From assembly GCF_002205895.1 (NCBI RefSeq), contig NZ_NJDE01000015.1, forward strand, positions 62,001 through 126,000: a stretch of 64,000 nucleotides of DNA, written 5' to 3'. This document shows, piece by piece, positions 1-8,029 of this stretch (the stretch's first letter is position 1; every line of letters starts with the position of its first letter). Both the position numbers and the translations under genes were made by a program. The notes beneath the pieces were generated by a model. The model made no database searches and was not told the DNA's origin. It was given only the letters and a program-made list of their open reading frames with translations. The stretch comes from Saccharibacillus sp. O23. GTDB lineage: Bacteria > Bacillota > Bacilli > Paenibacillales > Paenibacillaceae.

Positions 1-732
1 GTCGTCATCTCGCTCGATGCCGATCTGCAGGACGATATTGGGGCGATCGACGAATTCGTGGAGAAGTACCGGGAAGGATGCGACATCGTCTACGGCGTGC
101 GCAAAGCGCGGGAGAAAGACACCTTCTTCAAGCGCACCACCGCCGAAGGCTTCTACAAATTGATGAGGCTGATGGGCGCCGATCTCGTCTACAATCATGC
201 GGATTACCGCCTGATGAGCCGCCGGGCGCTGGAAGGTCTGGCCGAATTCGGCGAGACCAATCTGTTCCTGCGCGGCATCGTGCCGCTGATCGGCTACCCG
301 TCTTCGACCGTCGAATACGAGCGCAACGAGCGGTTCGCGGGCGAGTCCAAATATCCGCTCAAAAAGATGCTCGCTTTCGCCCTTCAGGGCATCACTTCGT
401 TCAGCATCAAGCCGATCCGCATGATTACCTCGCTCGGCTTCCTGCTGTTCGCCGTCAGCTTGGTCATGCTGCTCTATTTCCTGACCGTGCACGTCAACGG
501 CCGGACCGTGCCCGGCTGGACGACGATCGCGATCTCCGTCTGGGCGATCGGCGGCCTTCAGCTGCTCGCGATCGGCGTTATCGGCGAATACATCGGCAAA
601 ACGTATCTGGAGACCAAGTCCCGCCCGAAATTCATCGTGGAGCGGGCGATCGGGATAAACGCCCAGCAGAGCGCGAACGCCGGCACGGCGGGCCGGATTC
701 CTGCGGATATCGGCCGCAGCGCGGCAAAATGA
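1..732 (+). CDS. Family 2 glycosyltransferase with C-terminal membrane anchor (5' partial)
   Basis: The frame is open from base 1, so the N-terminus lies outside the window. The visible part begins inside the nucleotide-sugar domain with a DADLQD motif (the metal-binding DxD of GT2 enzymes), followed by the YGVRKAREKD and ADYRLMSRRALE stretches typical of polyisoprenyl-phosphate glycosyltransferases (DPM1/GtrB/YkoT group). Two hydrophobic segments near visible residues 140-162 and 172-194 form a membrane hairpin, ending in a short polar tail. The family moves a sugar from a nucleotide donor to undecaprenyl phosphate at the inner face of the membrane. No partner flippase or second transferase is visible, so the substrate is unknown. 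A bidirectional terminator follows. Confidence 0.85.
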   Translation, partial: VVISLDADLQDDIGAIDEFVEKYREGCDIVYGVRKAREKDTFFKRTTAEGFYKLMRLMGADLVYNHADYRLMSRRALEGLAEFGETNLFLRGIVPLIGYPSSTVEYERNERFAGESKYPLKKMLAFALQGITSFSIKPIRMITSLGFLLFAVSLVMLLYFLTVHVNGRTVPGWTTIAISVWAIGGLQLLAIGVIGEYIGKTYLETKSRPKFIVERAIGINAQQSANAGTAGRIPADIGRSAAK

Positions 733-818
733 CGTCTGGGCGGGAAGGATGTTAAAGCGCCGGAAAGCCTGCGAAACCGTCCTTCTCGGCAAATTCGACT
801 GCGAGTTTCGCGTAAAAA

Positions 819-853
819 GAAAAAAGGAGGAGCCTTCCGGCTTCCTCCTTTTT
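819..853. terminator. Bidirectional intrinsic terminator
   Basis: A-rich arm, GGAGGA-type stem, GCC/GGC inner stem around a TTCC loop, and a T run. It lies between the converging glycosyltransferase and AraC-type genes and can serve both. Confidence 0.85.
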
Positions 854-888
854 GAGTTGATCTCCCGCCGATCGAGCGCCTGCGCGTT

Positions 889-1818
889 TTATTCCGCGGC
901 CGCGAGCTTTTTCGCCGGGCGCAGCACCGCATACCCGTACCCTTCCGGGAAATGCCGCTGGTAAGTTTGCAGGCCCGGCGCTTCGTTCCAGACATAGCCC
1001 AGTTTCGACGGATCGAAGTTCCACGCGGTGTCCTCCACGACCCGCATGACTTCGCCGTTGTCTTTCAGGTAATCGAACGGCGGATGCCAAAAGACCAGAT
1101 ATTCCGATTCGGGCACTTCGCGGCATTCCATCCCGTCCGGCACTTCGCCTTCGTAATCGGCAGCTACCGGAATTCCGTACAGATAGCCGCTCGGTCCCCG
1201 CTCCGCCTCGCCCGCCTTAATCCAACCTGCCGTATGCCCGATCTGCCCCGCCAACGTCTCGTGCGACAGACTCTCGATCGTGCCGCTGACCTCGTCGCAG
1301 TCGTGACCGTTAGACCAGAAGTCGCCGTAATTCGATACTTCCGGGTCCCAGATGCCGATAAACCGATGCCGCGGAATTCGTTCCGTCTTGATCTCCGCCT
1401 GCTGCGCGTGAACTTCGCTCATGCGTCCTCGCTCCTTCATCAGATAGTGATAAGGGGAAAAGACTTCAGGGCGAACGGCAAGCGCGATCGGACTCGGATG
1501 GCGGCGGTACTCCTGCGGCGCGACGCCGAATGCCCGGCGAAACGCCCGCGTCATCGCTTCGTGCGACGAGAATCCGTGATCCAGCGCGATATCCAGTACC
1601 CGCCGATCCGTATCCCGCAGTTCCAACGCCGCGAGACTGATTCGCCGATAACCGAGATAATCCCGCAGCGTCGTGCCGGTCAGACGGTGAAAATGCCGCG
1701 CGCAATAATACGGCGAGTAGCCGAGCTGCTCCGACATCGCGGCCAGCGCCGGATTTTCGCCGATATGGCGGTCGATCCAATCGACCATCTCCTGCACCCG
1801 TTCGTTCCATTCGTACAT
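889..1818 (-). CDS. AraC-family regulator with GyrI-like effector domain
   Basis: Predicted cytoplasmic one-component regulator of about 309 residues. Residues 1-105 carry two helix-turn-helix units of the AraC type (MSEQLGYSPYYCARHFHR, then LDIALDHGFSSHEAMTRAFRRAFG and APQEYRR). Residues 130-300 resemble the GyrI/Rob-type small-molecule-binding domain (GIWDPEVSNY, AGWI, YLVFWHPPF). The family (Rob, BmrR-like effector domains) usually senses lipophilic or cationic compounds and often controls efflux. The open frame extends upstream to 1842, but the ATG at 1818 was chosen because a GGGGAG ribosome site sits just ahead of it. No obvious target gene is adjacent. Confidence 0.85.
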   Translation of the reverse strand: MYEWNERVQEMVDWIDRHIGENPALAAMSEQLGYSPYYCARHFHRLTGTTLRDYLGYRRISLAALELRDTDRRVLDIALDHGFSSHEAMTRAFRRAFGVAPQEYRRHPSPIALAVRPEVFSPYHYLMKERGRMSEVHAQQAEIKTERIPRHRFIGIWDPEVSNYGDFWSNGHDCDEVSGTIESLSHETLAGQIGHTAGWIKAGEAERGPSGYLYGIPVAADYEGEVPDGMECREVPESEYLVFWHPPFDYLKDNGEVMRVVEDTAWNFDPSKLGYVWNEAPGLQTYQRHFPEGYGYAVLRPAKKLAAAE

Positions 1819-2081
1819 GTCTTTCTCCCCTTTCGCCTCCATGTTACCGGAACGCTTCCGCGCGGATTTGATCCCGTTCGTGCATTTTGCCGTGCCGAGC
1901 GCCGCCTTGCCGATTCGATGCTTTCCTTTTTCGATAACGCCGCTCCGCTTTCCTTCGGTTGCGATCTTCCTCGCGGCTTCTGCTCGTCTTTTTCACCGGA
2001 CGTTCGAAAGGGTATGGTTAGCATGGGAGAATTATCGGCGCTCGGCTATACAGCGGAGAATTCGTCGAAAGGAGGAAGACC

Positions 2082-2747
2082 ATGTTCGGATTGTCCGATC
2101 TCGTCTCGCTGATCATCTCGGCGTTCATCATTCTGCCCGTCGTCGTCTTCCTGCGGGAATCCGGGTATCTGCTCGGCAGCGCTTTGTTCGGCGTCAGCAA
2201 TCCGCGGATCACGCTCGGTTCGGGACCTCGCCTGTTCAAGCTCGGGATCTTCGACGTGCGCCGTTATTACCATCTCTATAGCTGGTTCTCGTACGACGAG
2301 ATCCGCCGCGAGAGCCGGCTCGCTTATATCTGCTTGTATGCCGGACCGATTCTGGTCAATCTGGCGCTCGCTTTCGTAATCAACTTTCTGCTGGCCAACG
2401 GCATTCTGGAATGGCAGAAGACGTTCTGGGACCGGCTCGTCTTCTATGCGTTCTATTACGCGCTGTTCGATATCATTCCGATGCGCACGACCAACGGCAA
2501 GCCCAATAACGGCATGATCATCTACGAGATGCTGCGCTACGGCCGAAGAACGGATTACAATCACGAGCCGTTCCTGCCGTCGACGAGCGAGAGCGAAGAA
2601 GCGTATCTGCAAGAGATGGAAGCCTACCGCGAGAACGTGAACAGCAACCCGATTTTGCGTCAGAAAAAAGAACGTCGAATCCGTCGCGCCCAGTCGATCA
2701 AACAAGTCAAAGAGCGCGTCAGAAGACGTCCGCGCACGAGAAAATAA
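2082..2747 (+). CDS. M50-like membrane protein with degenerate protease motifs
   Basis: Protein of 221 residues with a strong AGGAGG site. Residues 1-60 read like the start of a site-2-protease (M50) protein: a membrane helix, then FLRESGYLLGSALFGVSNPRI and LGSGPRLFKLG. These line up with the HExxH...LFGV...GxGP pattern of M50 enzymes, but both metal-binding histidines are missing (LRESGYL instead of HExxH). A second membrane region (about 85-140) ends in FDIIPMRTTNGKPNNG, resembling the M50 NxxPxxxxDG loop, again without the full motif. The C-terminus (175-221) is charged and highly basic. I infer a catalytically dead M50 homologue that may bind or scaffold membrane proteins. The target is unknown. 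Confidence 0.6.
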   Translation: MFGLSDLVSLIISAFIILPVVVFLRESGYLLGSALFGVSNPRITLGSGPRLFKLGIFDVRRYYHLYSWFSYDEIRRESRLAYICLYAGPILVNLALAFVINFLLANGILEWQKTFWDRLVFYAFYYALFDIIPMRTTNGKPNNGMIIYEMLRYGRRTDYNHEPFLPSTSESEEAYLQEMEAYRENVNSNPILRQKKERRIRRAQSIKQVKERVRRRPRTRK

Positions 2748-2775
2748 GAGCGGCTCGATAGGAGCCGCTCTTTGA
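2746..2775 (+). terminator. Intrinsic terminator
   Basis: Perfect stem AAGAGCGGCTC / GAGCCGCTCTT with a 5-nt loop, overlapping the stop codon of the M50-like gene. Confidence 0.85.
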
Positions 2776-2871
2776 CGTGTCGAGGTTCTCGATTTCCGTT
2801 TCGCCGCCAACCTTGCCGCTTAAACCGCCGTCGCGATCCCGTGCGCATCGAGCTTGATCTCTCTTCGCGGT

Positions 2872-3016
2872 CTAACGGAACGAGCCGACGCTTAGCGGGC
2901 ATTCGGAGCCCTTTTTTAAATGCTAACGGAACGAGGCGACGCTTAGCTTGAAAAAAGGCGATTTTTCAGCTAAAAAAGAGCACAATCGACCGGCTAAGGA
3001 ATCGTCGTTCCGTTAG
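2872..3016. repeat. Dispersed intergenic repeat, locus A (forward-forward-inverted)
   Basis: Forward units at 2872-2895 and 2923-2946 (both beginning CTAACGGAACGAG and ending GACGCTTAG), then an inverted unit at 2994-3016 (CTAAGGAATCGTC ... CCGTTAG). Start-to-start distances are 51 and 71 nt. It fills most of the 2748-3120 gap, which has no gene. The same architecture recurs at 10192-10286 and 55115-55258. Confidence 0.85.
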
Positions 3017-3120
3017 CGAAGCCCTTGTCGCGACTCTTGCTCGGCCTATGCGAACGAACGCTTCTTGGAATCGGCTCGCTTCTCCTTCTCCGCCTGCGCC
3101 GCTTTCTCCACCTTCGGATC

Positions 3121-6100
3121 TTAAAACGTTCCGTTCGAACGCTCCAACACCAGCACGTTCGCCGAGTTGGCCGGCAGGCGAAGCACGGCTTCGGAACCGG
3201 AAACGCTCGTCTCCAACGTCACTTCGCATTCCGCCGGAACGATCGCTTCGGCGTTCTTCTTGTTGACGTTCGGCACGCGCAGCAGCGAAGCGTCTCCGGT
3301 CAGCGTGATCAGCTTGGCCCGGGCCTCCACGCTCAGACGATCGAGATTCAGCCGCACGTTCTTGTCCACGCCGTCCGCGTTGACCAGCTTCACGTAGATC
3401 TGCCGGTCGTCCGCCGTCACCGAGTGGAACACCTCGCGGTTATACGCTTCGAGTTTGTAATCCAGCACTTTGCTGCTCCAGCCGCTCGCCGGGTCGGCGT
3501 ACGAGCCGATCAGATTCCGGCCGGATCGGCCGCCGTAATCGACGGTAATCGTGTACTCGCGGCCGTCTTCGAGCGGCTCGTAAGCGGCGGCCCGCAGATT
3601 GCCCGCGGCCGTGCTGGACGAATAATCGCCGAGCGTATACGCTTCGACGCCGTCTTTGTAGACTTTTACGCCCGTCGCTCGACCTTCGTAGTTGATCGCG
3701 TATTCCAGCACGTTTTTGCGTGCCGGCGAGATGTCGGTCAGGCCGACGCCGACATAGAAGCCGTCTTCGCCCGCCGACTTGGACGCGACCAACTCGACTT
3801 GATAGTCCGTCCAATCTTCGTTGATCACATATAGTCCGTTCAGTCCGGAGCGCTGCGGCTTCAATACGAGCCCGCGGCCGATCTCCAGCCTATACCCTTC
3901 CGAACCCGGGATAGCCTGCCAGACGGGATCGAGTCCCGCAATCGCCGCAAAGTCCGCTTCCAGCAGTACCGCGCCGTCCTTGTTGGACGTGACTTTGACG
4001 CTTTTCACGACGACCTCGGCGCGGCCCGCCGCGATCTCGATGCCGCCCCGCGGGATCAAGTCGACCGGCTTGCCCTGGCTGTACGTCGAGAACGACGTCG
4101 GCAGCACGCGGCTTCCCAGGTACCGCGCGAACATCCGCTGCACGTAATAGTTCGGCGTGAACCAGACGGTCTCGTCGTCGAACCAGATGCAGTCCGGCGT
4201 CCAGCGGTACGTGCCGTCGGTGAGCACTTTGTTGAACAGCGGCGCGTAAGCGGCGAGGCGCACCACGTCGGCGTTGCGTTCGAAGCCGGTCATGATCGCC
4301 GCTTCGGCGATCGCGCCGGCCAGCGTATTTTTGTCCGTGGACGCGTATTCACCGACGAAGACTTTGGACGTCTCGCGCCAGTCGATGCTGCCGTCGGCGT
4401 TGTAGGCCCGATAATAATAATTGTAGCGGTCCGCATTATTCAGCAGATAGTCGTTCGACCGGTAGTAATGCTCGTCCGCGATCGTATCCATATAGTTCGG
4501 CTGCTTGGCGTACCAGCTCACTTTTTCGGCGATCACTTTGTCCCGGTCCGCGAATTCGACGTCCGCCGTACCTTCCAGATTGCCGCTCAAGAACTTCCAC
4601 CCCTGCTGATACGCGTCGTCGTCCGCCTGCGCGCCGACCGTGGAGATGATGTGCAGTTCGCGTTCCGGATAATGCCGCTCCATGTATTCGTCGATCCGCG
4701 TCTTGAACACTTCGAAATTGGCGAAAAACTCCGTGCCCCAGTTCTCGTTGCCCACGCCCAGATAACGCAGATCGAACGGCGCTTCGTGGCCCATTTTCCG
4801 GCGCATAGCCGCCCATTCGTTGCTTTCGAAGTCCGTCGAGAGCGCGAAGTCGATCAGATCCGTAAAGTTCCGGATATAAGTTTCCCGCAGTTCGCCGCCG
4901 GCCGGATGCGCGTAGTCGGAACGGGCCTGGCACAGCACGCCGCAGGCCATGACCGGAAGCGGAGTCGCGTTCAGGTCTTCGGCCAATTGGAAATATTCCA
5001 TATAGCCGAGGCCCATCGTCATCATATAGCCCCAGACGTTGAAGTTTTCTTTGCGCAGCTCGATATCGTCCACGGAGTCTTTCCAATCATAGACGTTGTC
5101 CCAGATAAACGAACCTTCCGAGATGCAGCCGCCCGGGAAACGCAGGAATTTCGGATGCAGCCCGGCCAGCGCCTGCACCAGATCGCGGCGCAGCCGGTAG
5201 TTCGGGTTGCCGAGATAGTTGGCGCGAGCCGAAAGCGAACCTGCTTCTTCGTCCGCGCCCCACACCTGCTGCGGCACCAGCGAGACCAATTCGATCGAGA
5301 TGTCGCCTTCGAAGGTGAGCGCGAGCTGACCGAGGACGTTTTTCGAACCGGTGAGCACCAGCGTCGACGATACGGAACCGTCCGCCGGGTAAGGGACGCC
5401 GTACTTTTTCCACGTTCCGCCGCTGTCGATCTTCACGCTGACGACGCTGCCGGCCGTTTCGCCTTCCGGATCTTGCAGCTGCAGCGTGATATAGCCGCCC
5501 TGCTCCGATTTGGCCCAGACCGTAAAGTCGTATCGGGCTCCGGCCCGGATGTTCATCGCGCAGCCGTTGTTCGTATCGTTGAAGCCGCGGTTATAGATCG
5601 TCGCGCCGTCCGCTACGGTCACGTAATACCCGTTCACGTCGGGATCGTTCGAGCCGAGAAATCGTCCGAGCGTATCCGTATTCCGCGGGGTCATCTTGTC
5701 GATATCGCCGTACCACCACAGCAGCGGCTGACGGTTGCGTCCGGTCGAACAGCCGCAGGCGCCGGAAGCATGGGAATACGTATCGAATTCGAACGCTTCG
5801 AACGAGCGGTTCTGGATCATCTCCGCATAGATGCCGCCGTCCGCCGCATTGTTGATGTCTTCGTAAAACAACCCGTACATGACTTCGCTGACGTCGACGA
5901 CGCCTTCGAGTCGCTCTTCTCCGTGGATCGTCAGCGTATAAGGCGGAAGCTCCGGCGGCAGAACCGACACCTCGAAATCGCGTTCCTCCGTGCTCTCGCC
6001 CACTCGAAGCGTGGCGGTGAGCACCGCGGCCTGCGGTTCGCCGACGCCGCTCGGCCAGACTCGACCGTCATTCGAAACGGCTTTCGGAGAATCCGATGCC

Positions 6101-6933
6101 CAACTTACGGATACTTTGCCGCCCATCAGGGAGACCGGCAAAGTCACGTCTTCGGTCAAAATGGCGCTCGGGAACGTCAGATATTTGACTGCCGCCAACC
6201 GCACGATCTCTTCGTCCGTCAGCGATTCGCACATCACTTCGATCACTTCGTCCGCCGACAAACCGGCCGCGTACACGCGGAAATCAAACAAGCTCCCGGC
6301 AAAATCGTCGTCCGCCGCGAACTGCGAACGTCCGATGTAGTTATGCGTATAGCTTGCTTCATCCGCCAAACTCTCGAACCAGCGGCGAAGCTGCGCGTAA
6401 TGGCCGCTCGACGTCTGGCTGATCATGCCGTCCGCGGCCGCTTCGCCGTTAACGTAGATCATCTGCCCGGCGCTGCTGAGCGTTCCGCCCCGCGTGCCGG
6501 TCACGCTCATGGCGATATGCATCCATTCGTCCCGCACGAAGCCGCGCCCCGGATCGGCGACCAGATCGCCGCCGGCGGCCAATGTGCCGCGCAGCGCGCG
6601 GGTCAGGAACAACGAAGGCGCGCCTTCCCCGCCGCCGAAATCGCAGATGCGCTCCCATACGCTCGTGCCCGCATCGAAACGTACCCAAGCCGTGATCGTC
6701 ACGCCGCTATGATCGTCCACACCCCGAAGCAGGTCGTCCGGCATCCGCAAATACGAGGTTCCGTGCGGCCCTCCGGCGAATACGGCCGCGTTCATATGGC
6801 CGACCCGCTCCACGGCAGGAAGCTGACTGCCTTCCGCCGAAGCGTGACGGCCGTGCCCGGAACTATCCTGTCCGACATTCGAAGCGTCATCGAACTTATA
6901 TCTTGCGATTAATCGTTCTTGAAATGAAGTCAT
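3121..6933 (-). CDS. Large GH51 alpha-L-arabinofuranosidase with LamG and Ig-like domains
   Basis: Protein of 1270 residues. Residues 1-235 are a LamG/concanavalin-type jelly roll (LIARYKFDDASN, VTITAWVRFDAG, GSLFDFRVYAAGLSADEV). Residues 236-340 are an atrophied bacterial Ig-like domain. From about 345 the GH51 barrel begins (MYGLFYEDINNAADGGIYAEMIQNR), with acid/base Glu in GVGNENWG near residue 728 and nucleophile Glu in FVGEYAS near 861, then a C-terminal beta domain. The family releases terminal arabinofuranose from arabinan and arabinoxylan. There is no signal peptide, so it probably acts in the cytoplasm on imported oligosaccharides, although added domains are more usual on secreted enzymes. 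The ATG at 6933 has AGGAG upstream. An AraR-like palindrome lies about 95 bp upstream. Confidence 0.9.
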   Translation of the reverse strand: MTSFQERLIARYKFDDASNVGQDSSGHGRHASAEGSQLPAVERVGHMNAAVFAGGPHGTSYLRMPDDLLRGVDDHSGVTITAWVRFDAGTSVWERICDFGGGEGAPSLFLTRALRGTLAAGGDLVADPGRGFVRDEWMHIAMSVTGTRGGTLSSAGQMIYVNGEAAADGMISQTSSGHYAQLRRWFESLADEASYTHNYIGRSQFAADDDFAGSLFDFRVYAAGLSADEVIEVMCESLTDEEIVRLAAVKYLTFPSAILTEDVTLPVSLMGGKVSVSWASDSPKAVSNDGRVWPSGVGEPQAAVLTATLRVGESTEERDFEVSVLPPELPPYTLTIHGEERLEGVVDVSEVMYGLFYEDINNAADGGIYAEMIQNRSFEAFEFDTYSHASGACGCSTGRNRQPLLWWYGDIDKMTPRNTDTLGRFLGSNDPDVNGYYVTVADGATIYNRGFNDTNNGCAMNIRAGARYDFTVWAKSEQGGYITLQLQDPEGETAGSVVSVKIDSGGTWKKYGVPYPADGSVSSTLVLTGSKNVLGQLALTFEGDISIELVSLVPQQVWGADEEAGSLSARANYLGNPNYRLRRDLVQALAGLHPKFLRFPGGCISEGSFIWDNVYDWKDSVDDIELRKENFNVWGYMMTMGLGYMEYFQLAEDLNATPLPVMACGVLCQARSDYAHPAGGELRETYIRNFTDLIDFALSTDFESNEWAAMRRKMGHEAPFDLRYLGVGNENWGTEFFANFEVFKTRIDEYMERHYPERELHIISTVGAQADDDAYQQGWKFLSGNLEGTADVEFADRDKVIAEKVSWYAKQPNYMDTIADEHYYRSNDYLLNNADRYNYYYRAYNADGSIDWRETSKVFVGEYASTDKNTLAGAIAEAAIMTGFERNADVVRLAAYAPLFNKVLTDGTYRWTPDCIWFDDETVWFTPNYYVQRMFARYLGSRVLPTSFSTYSQGKPVDLIPRGGIEIAAGRAEVVVKSVKVTSNKDGAVLLEADFAAIAGLDPVWQAIPGSEGYRLEIGRGLVLKPQRSGLNGLYVINEDWTDYQVELVASKSAGEDGFYVGVGLTDISPARKNVLEYAINYEGRATGVKVYKDGVEAYTLGDYSSSTAAGNLRAAAYEPLEDGREYTITVDYGGRSGRNLIGSYADPASGWSSKVLDYKLEAYNREVFHSVTADDRQIYVKLVNADGVDKNVRLNLDRLSVEARAKLITLTGDASLLRVPNVNKKNAEAIVPAECEVTLETSVSGSEAVLRLPANSANVLVLERSNGTF

Positions 6934-7025
6934 GTTTAAGCTCCTATCGTTTCTCTTTTTATGTATTTAGTTAATTTATTTATTAATTATAAATATTTAT
7001 ATTCGGTTTCGATTAATCATAACGT

Positions 7026-7039
7026 GTTGTACGTACAAC
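7026..7039. promoter_or_regulatory. AraR-like operator upstream of the arabinofuranosidase gene
   Basis: Perfect 14-bp palindrome GTTGTACGTACAAC in an AT-rich promoter region. Its core TTGTACGTACAA matches the operator core I know for AraR, the arabinose-responsive GntR/LacI-type repressor of Bacillus. No araR gene is in the window. Confidence 0.65.
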
Positions 7040-7071
7040 TTCAAGCAGAAAATCAACCGTTTACAAAAATG

Positions 7072-7116
7072 CAAAAAAGCCCGAAGGCCGCAAGCACAGC
7101 TCGCGAACTTTCGGGC
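7072..7116 (-). terminator. Intrinsic terminator of the stalk-domain gene
   Basis: GCCCGAA / TTCGGGC stem followed on the minus strand by a run of six T. Confidence 0.8.
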
Positions 7117-7122
7117 AGGGAT

Positions 7123-7635
7123 TTACGGCTTGGCTTTCGAAGACGACAGTTCTTCCAGTACCGACACGATCGTTTGCGTATGCGCGTAAGCGGCACGGTT
7201 TTCTTCCAACTTCTTCTGGATCGCGGCCAACGAGGATTGGGTCGTCGGATCGCCGGCATCCGTCGACAGCTCCGGCATCAGGGCTTGAAGCTTATGTACC
7301 GTCTGCTCGCCTTGTTCGATCTCCGATTTCAGCCGCACCAGCTCCGACTTCTGTTTCGTCAATTGTCCTTCGATCGACGACGAAGAGTCCGACAAGCCGA
7401 TCTTCCCGTTATCCTGCATGGCGTAAGTGACGCCCGCCGCTTCTTCCAACGAACGGACCGGCACGTAAGAACGCCCTTGTACCACGATCGCTTCGGCCAC
7501 CGGTTTGCCGTGGCGCTCCACGCCGATTACCGCGCTTACTTTATGACCGACGAGGCTCGAAGACGCCGCGGCCGCCGTTCCTCCGAACAGCAGCAGGCCC
7601 GCCGTCAGGCCGATCGCCGTTTTATTGAATTTCAT
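7123..7635 (-). CDS. Exported copper-amine-oxidase-N-like (stalk) domain protein
   Basis: Protein of 170 residues beginning MKFNKTAIGLTAGLLLFGGTAAAASS, a clear Sec signal peptide. Residues 30-90 show the stalk-domain pattern (GRSYVPVRSLEEAAGVTYAMQDNGKIGLSD) common in surface proteins of Paenibacillaceae. Residues 95-150 are charged and heptad-like (EGQLTKQKSELVRLKSEIEQGEQTV), probably a coiled coil. The open frame continues upstream to 7782, but the ATG at 7635 has a GGAGG site and is the only start that gives a signal peptide. The function is unknown; it is probably structural in the cell wall. The 7636-8029 stretch upstream holds no gene and no promoter I can call; a GTTTCGC/GCGAAAC hairpin is at 7907-7924. 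Confidence 0.75.
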   Translation of the reverse strand: MKFNKTAIGLTAGLLLFGGTAAAASSSLVGHKVSAVIGVERHGKPVAEAIVVQGRSYVPVRSLEEAAGVTYAMQDNGKIGLSDSSSSIEGQLTKQKSELVRLKSEIEQGEQTVHKLQALMPELSTDAGDPTTQSSLAAIQKKLEENRAAYAHTQTIVSVLEELSSSKAKP

Positions 7636-8029
7636 CGTGATTCCTCCTTCGTTTTCGGTGCATTTTCGCTTTTTCGCGAACACTAACCGCATAACGGCAT
7701 AGACGCGCCGAGCAGCTGAATAGTTGCTTTCCGCCGCTTTATCGCCCGCATCATAAATTTTGATCGGCCCCGATACCTTCAAAGTGACTTACTTCATGAC
7801 GCGCTGCCGACGTTGCTGGTAATCTTGAGACATTTCATCCTTACGGGTACTCAAACGCATTCCAGACTTATCGCCCGGATCGCAACTTTGCGCCGACGGG
7901 CAGTTTGTTTCGCTTCGGCGAAACGCAGACGGTTCGCGTTCTTTTTTCGCTTCGGCGCTTCACAGCATGATCGAAGCATCGAAGAAACGCGAATCGGATT
8001 TTGACGACATCGACCGGAGGTAGATCAGC

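Noticed and set aside
2872-3016. Possible CRISPR from regularly spaced 24-nt units
   Set aside because: Only two forward units plus one inverted unit per locus, no cas genes, spacing not repeated further.
3025-3229. Small frames near the end of the GH51 gene
   Set aside because: They overlap the repeat locus and the GH51 coding region in other frames and lack ribosome sites.
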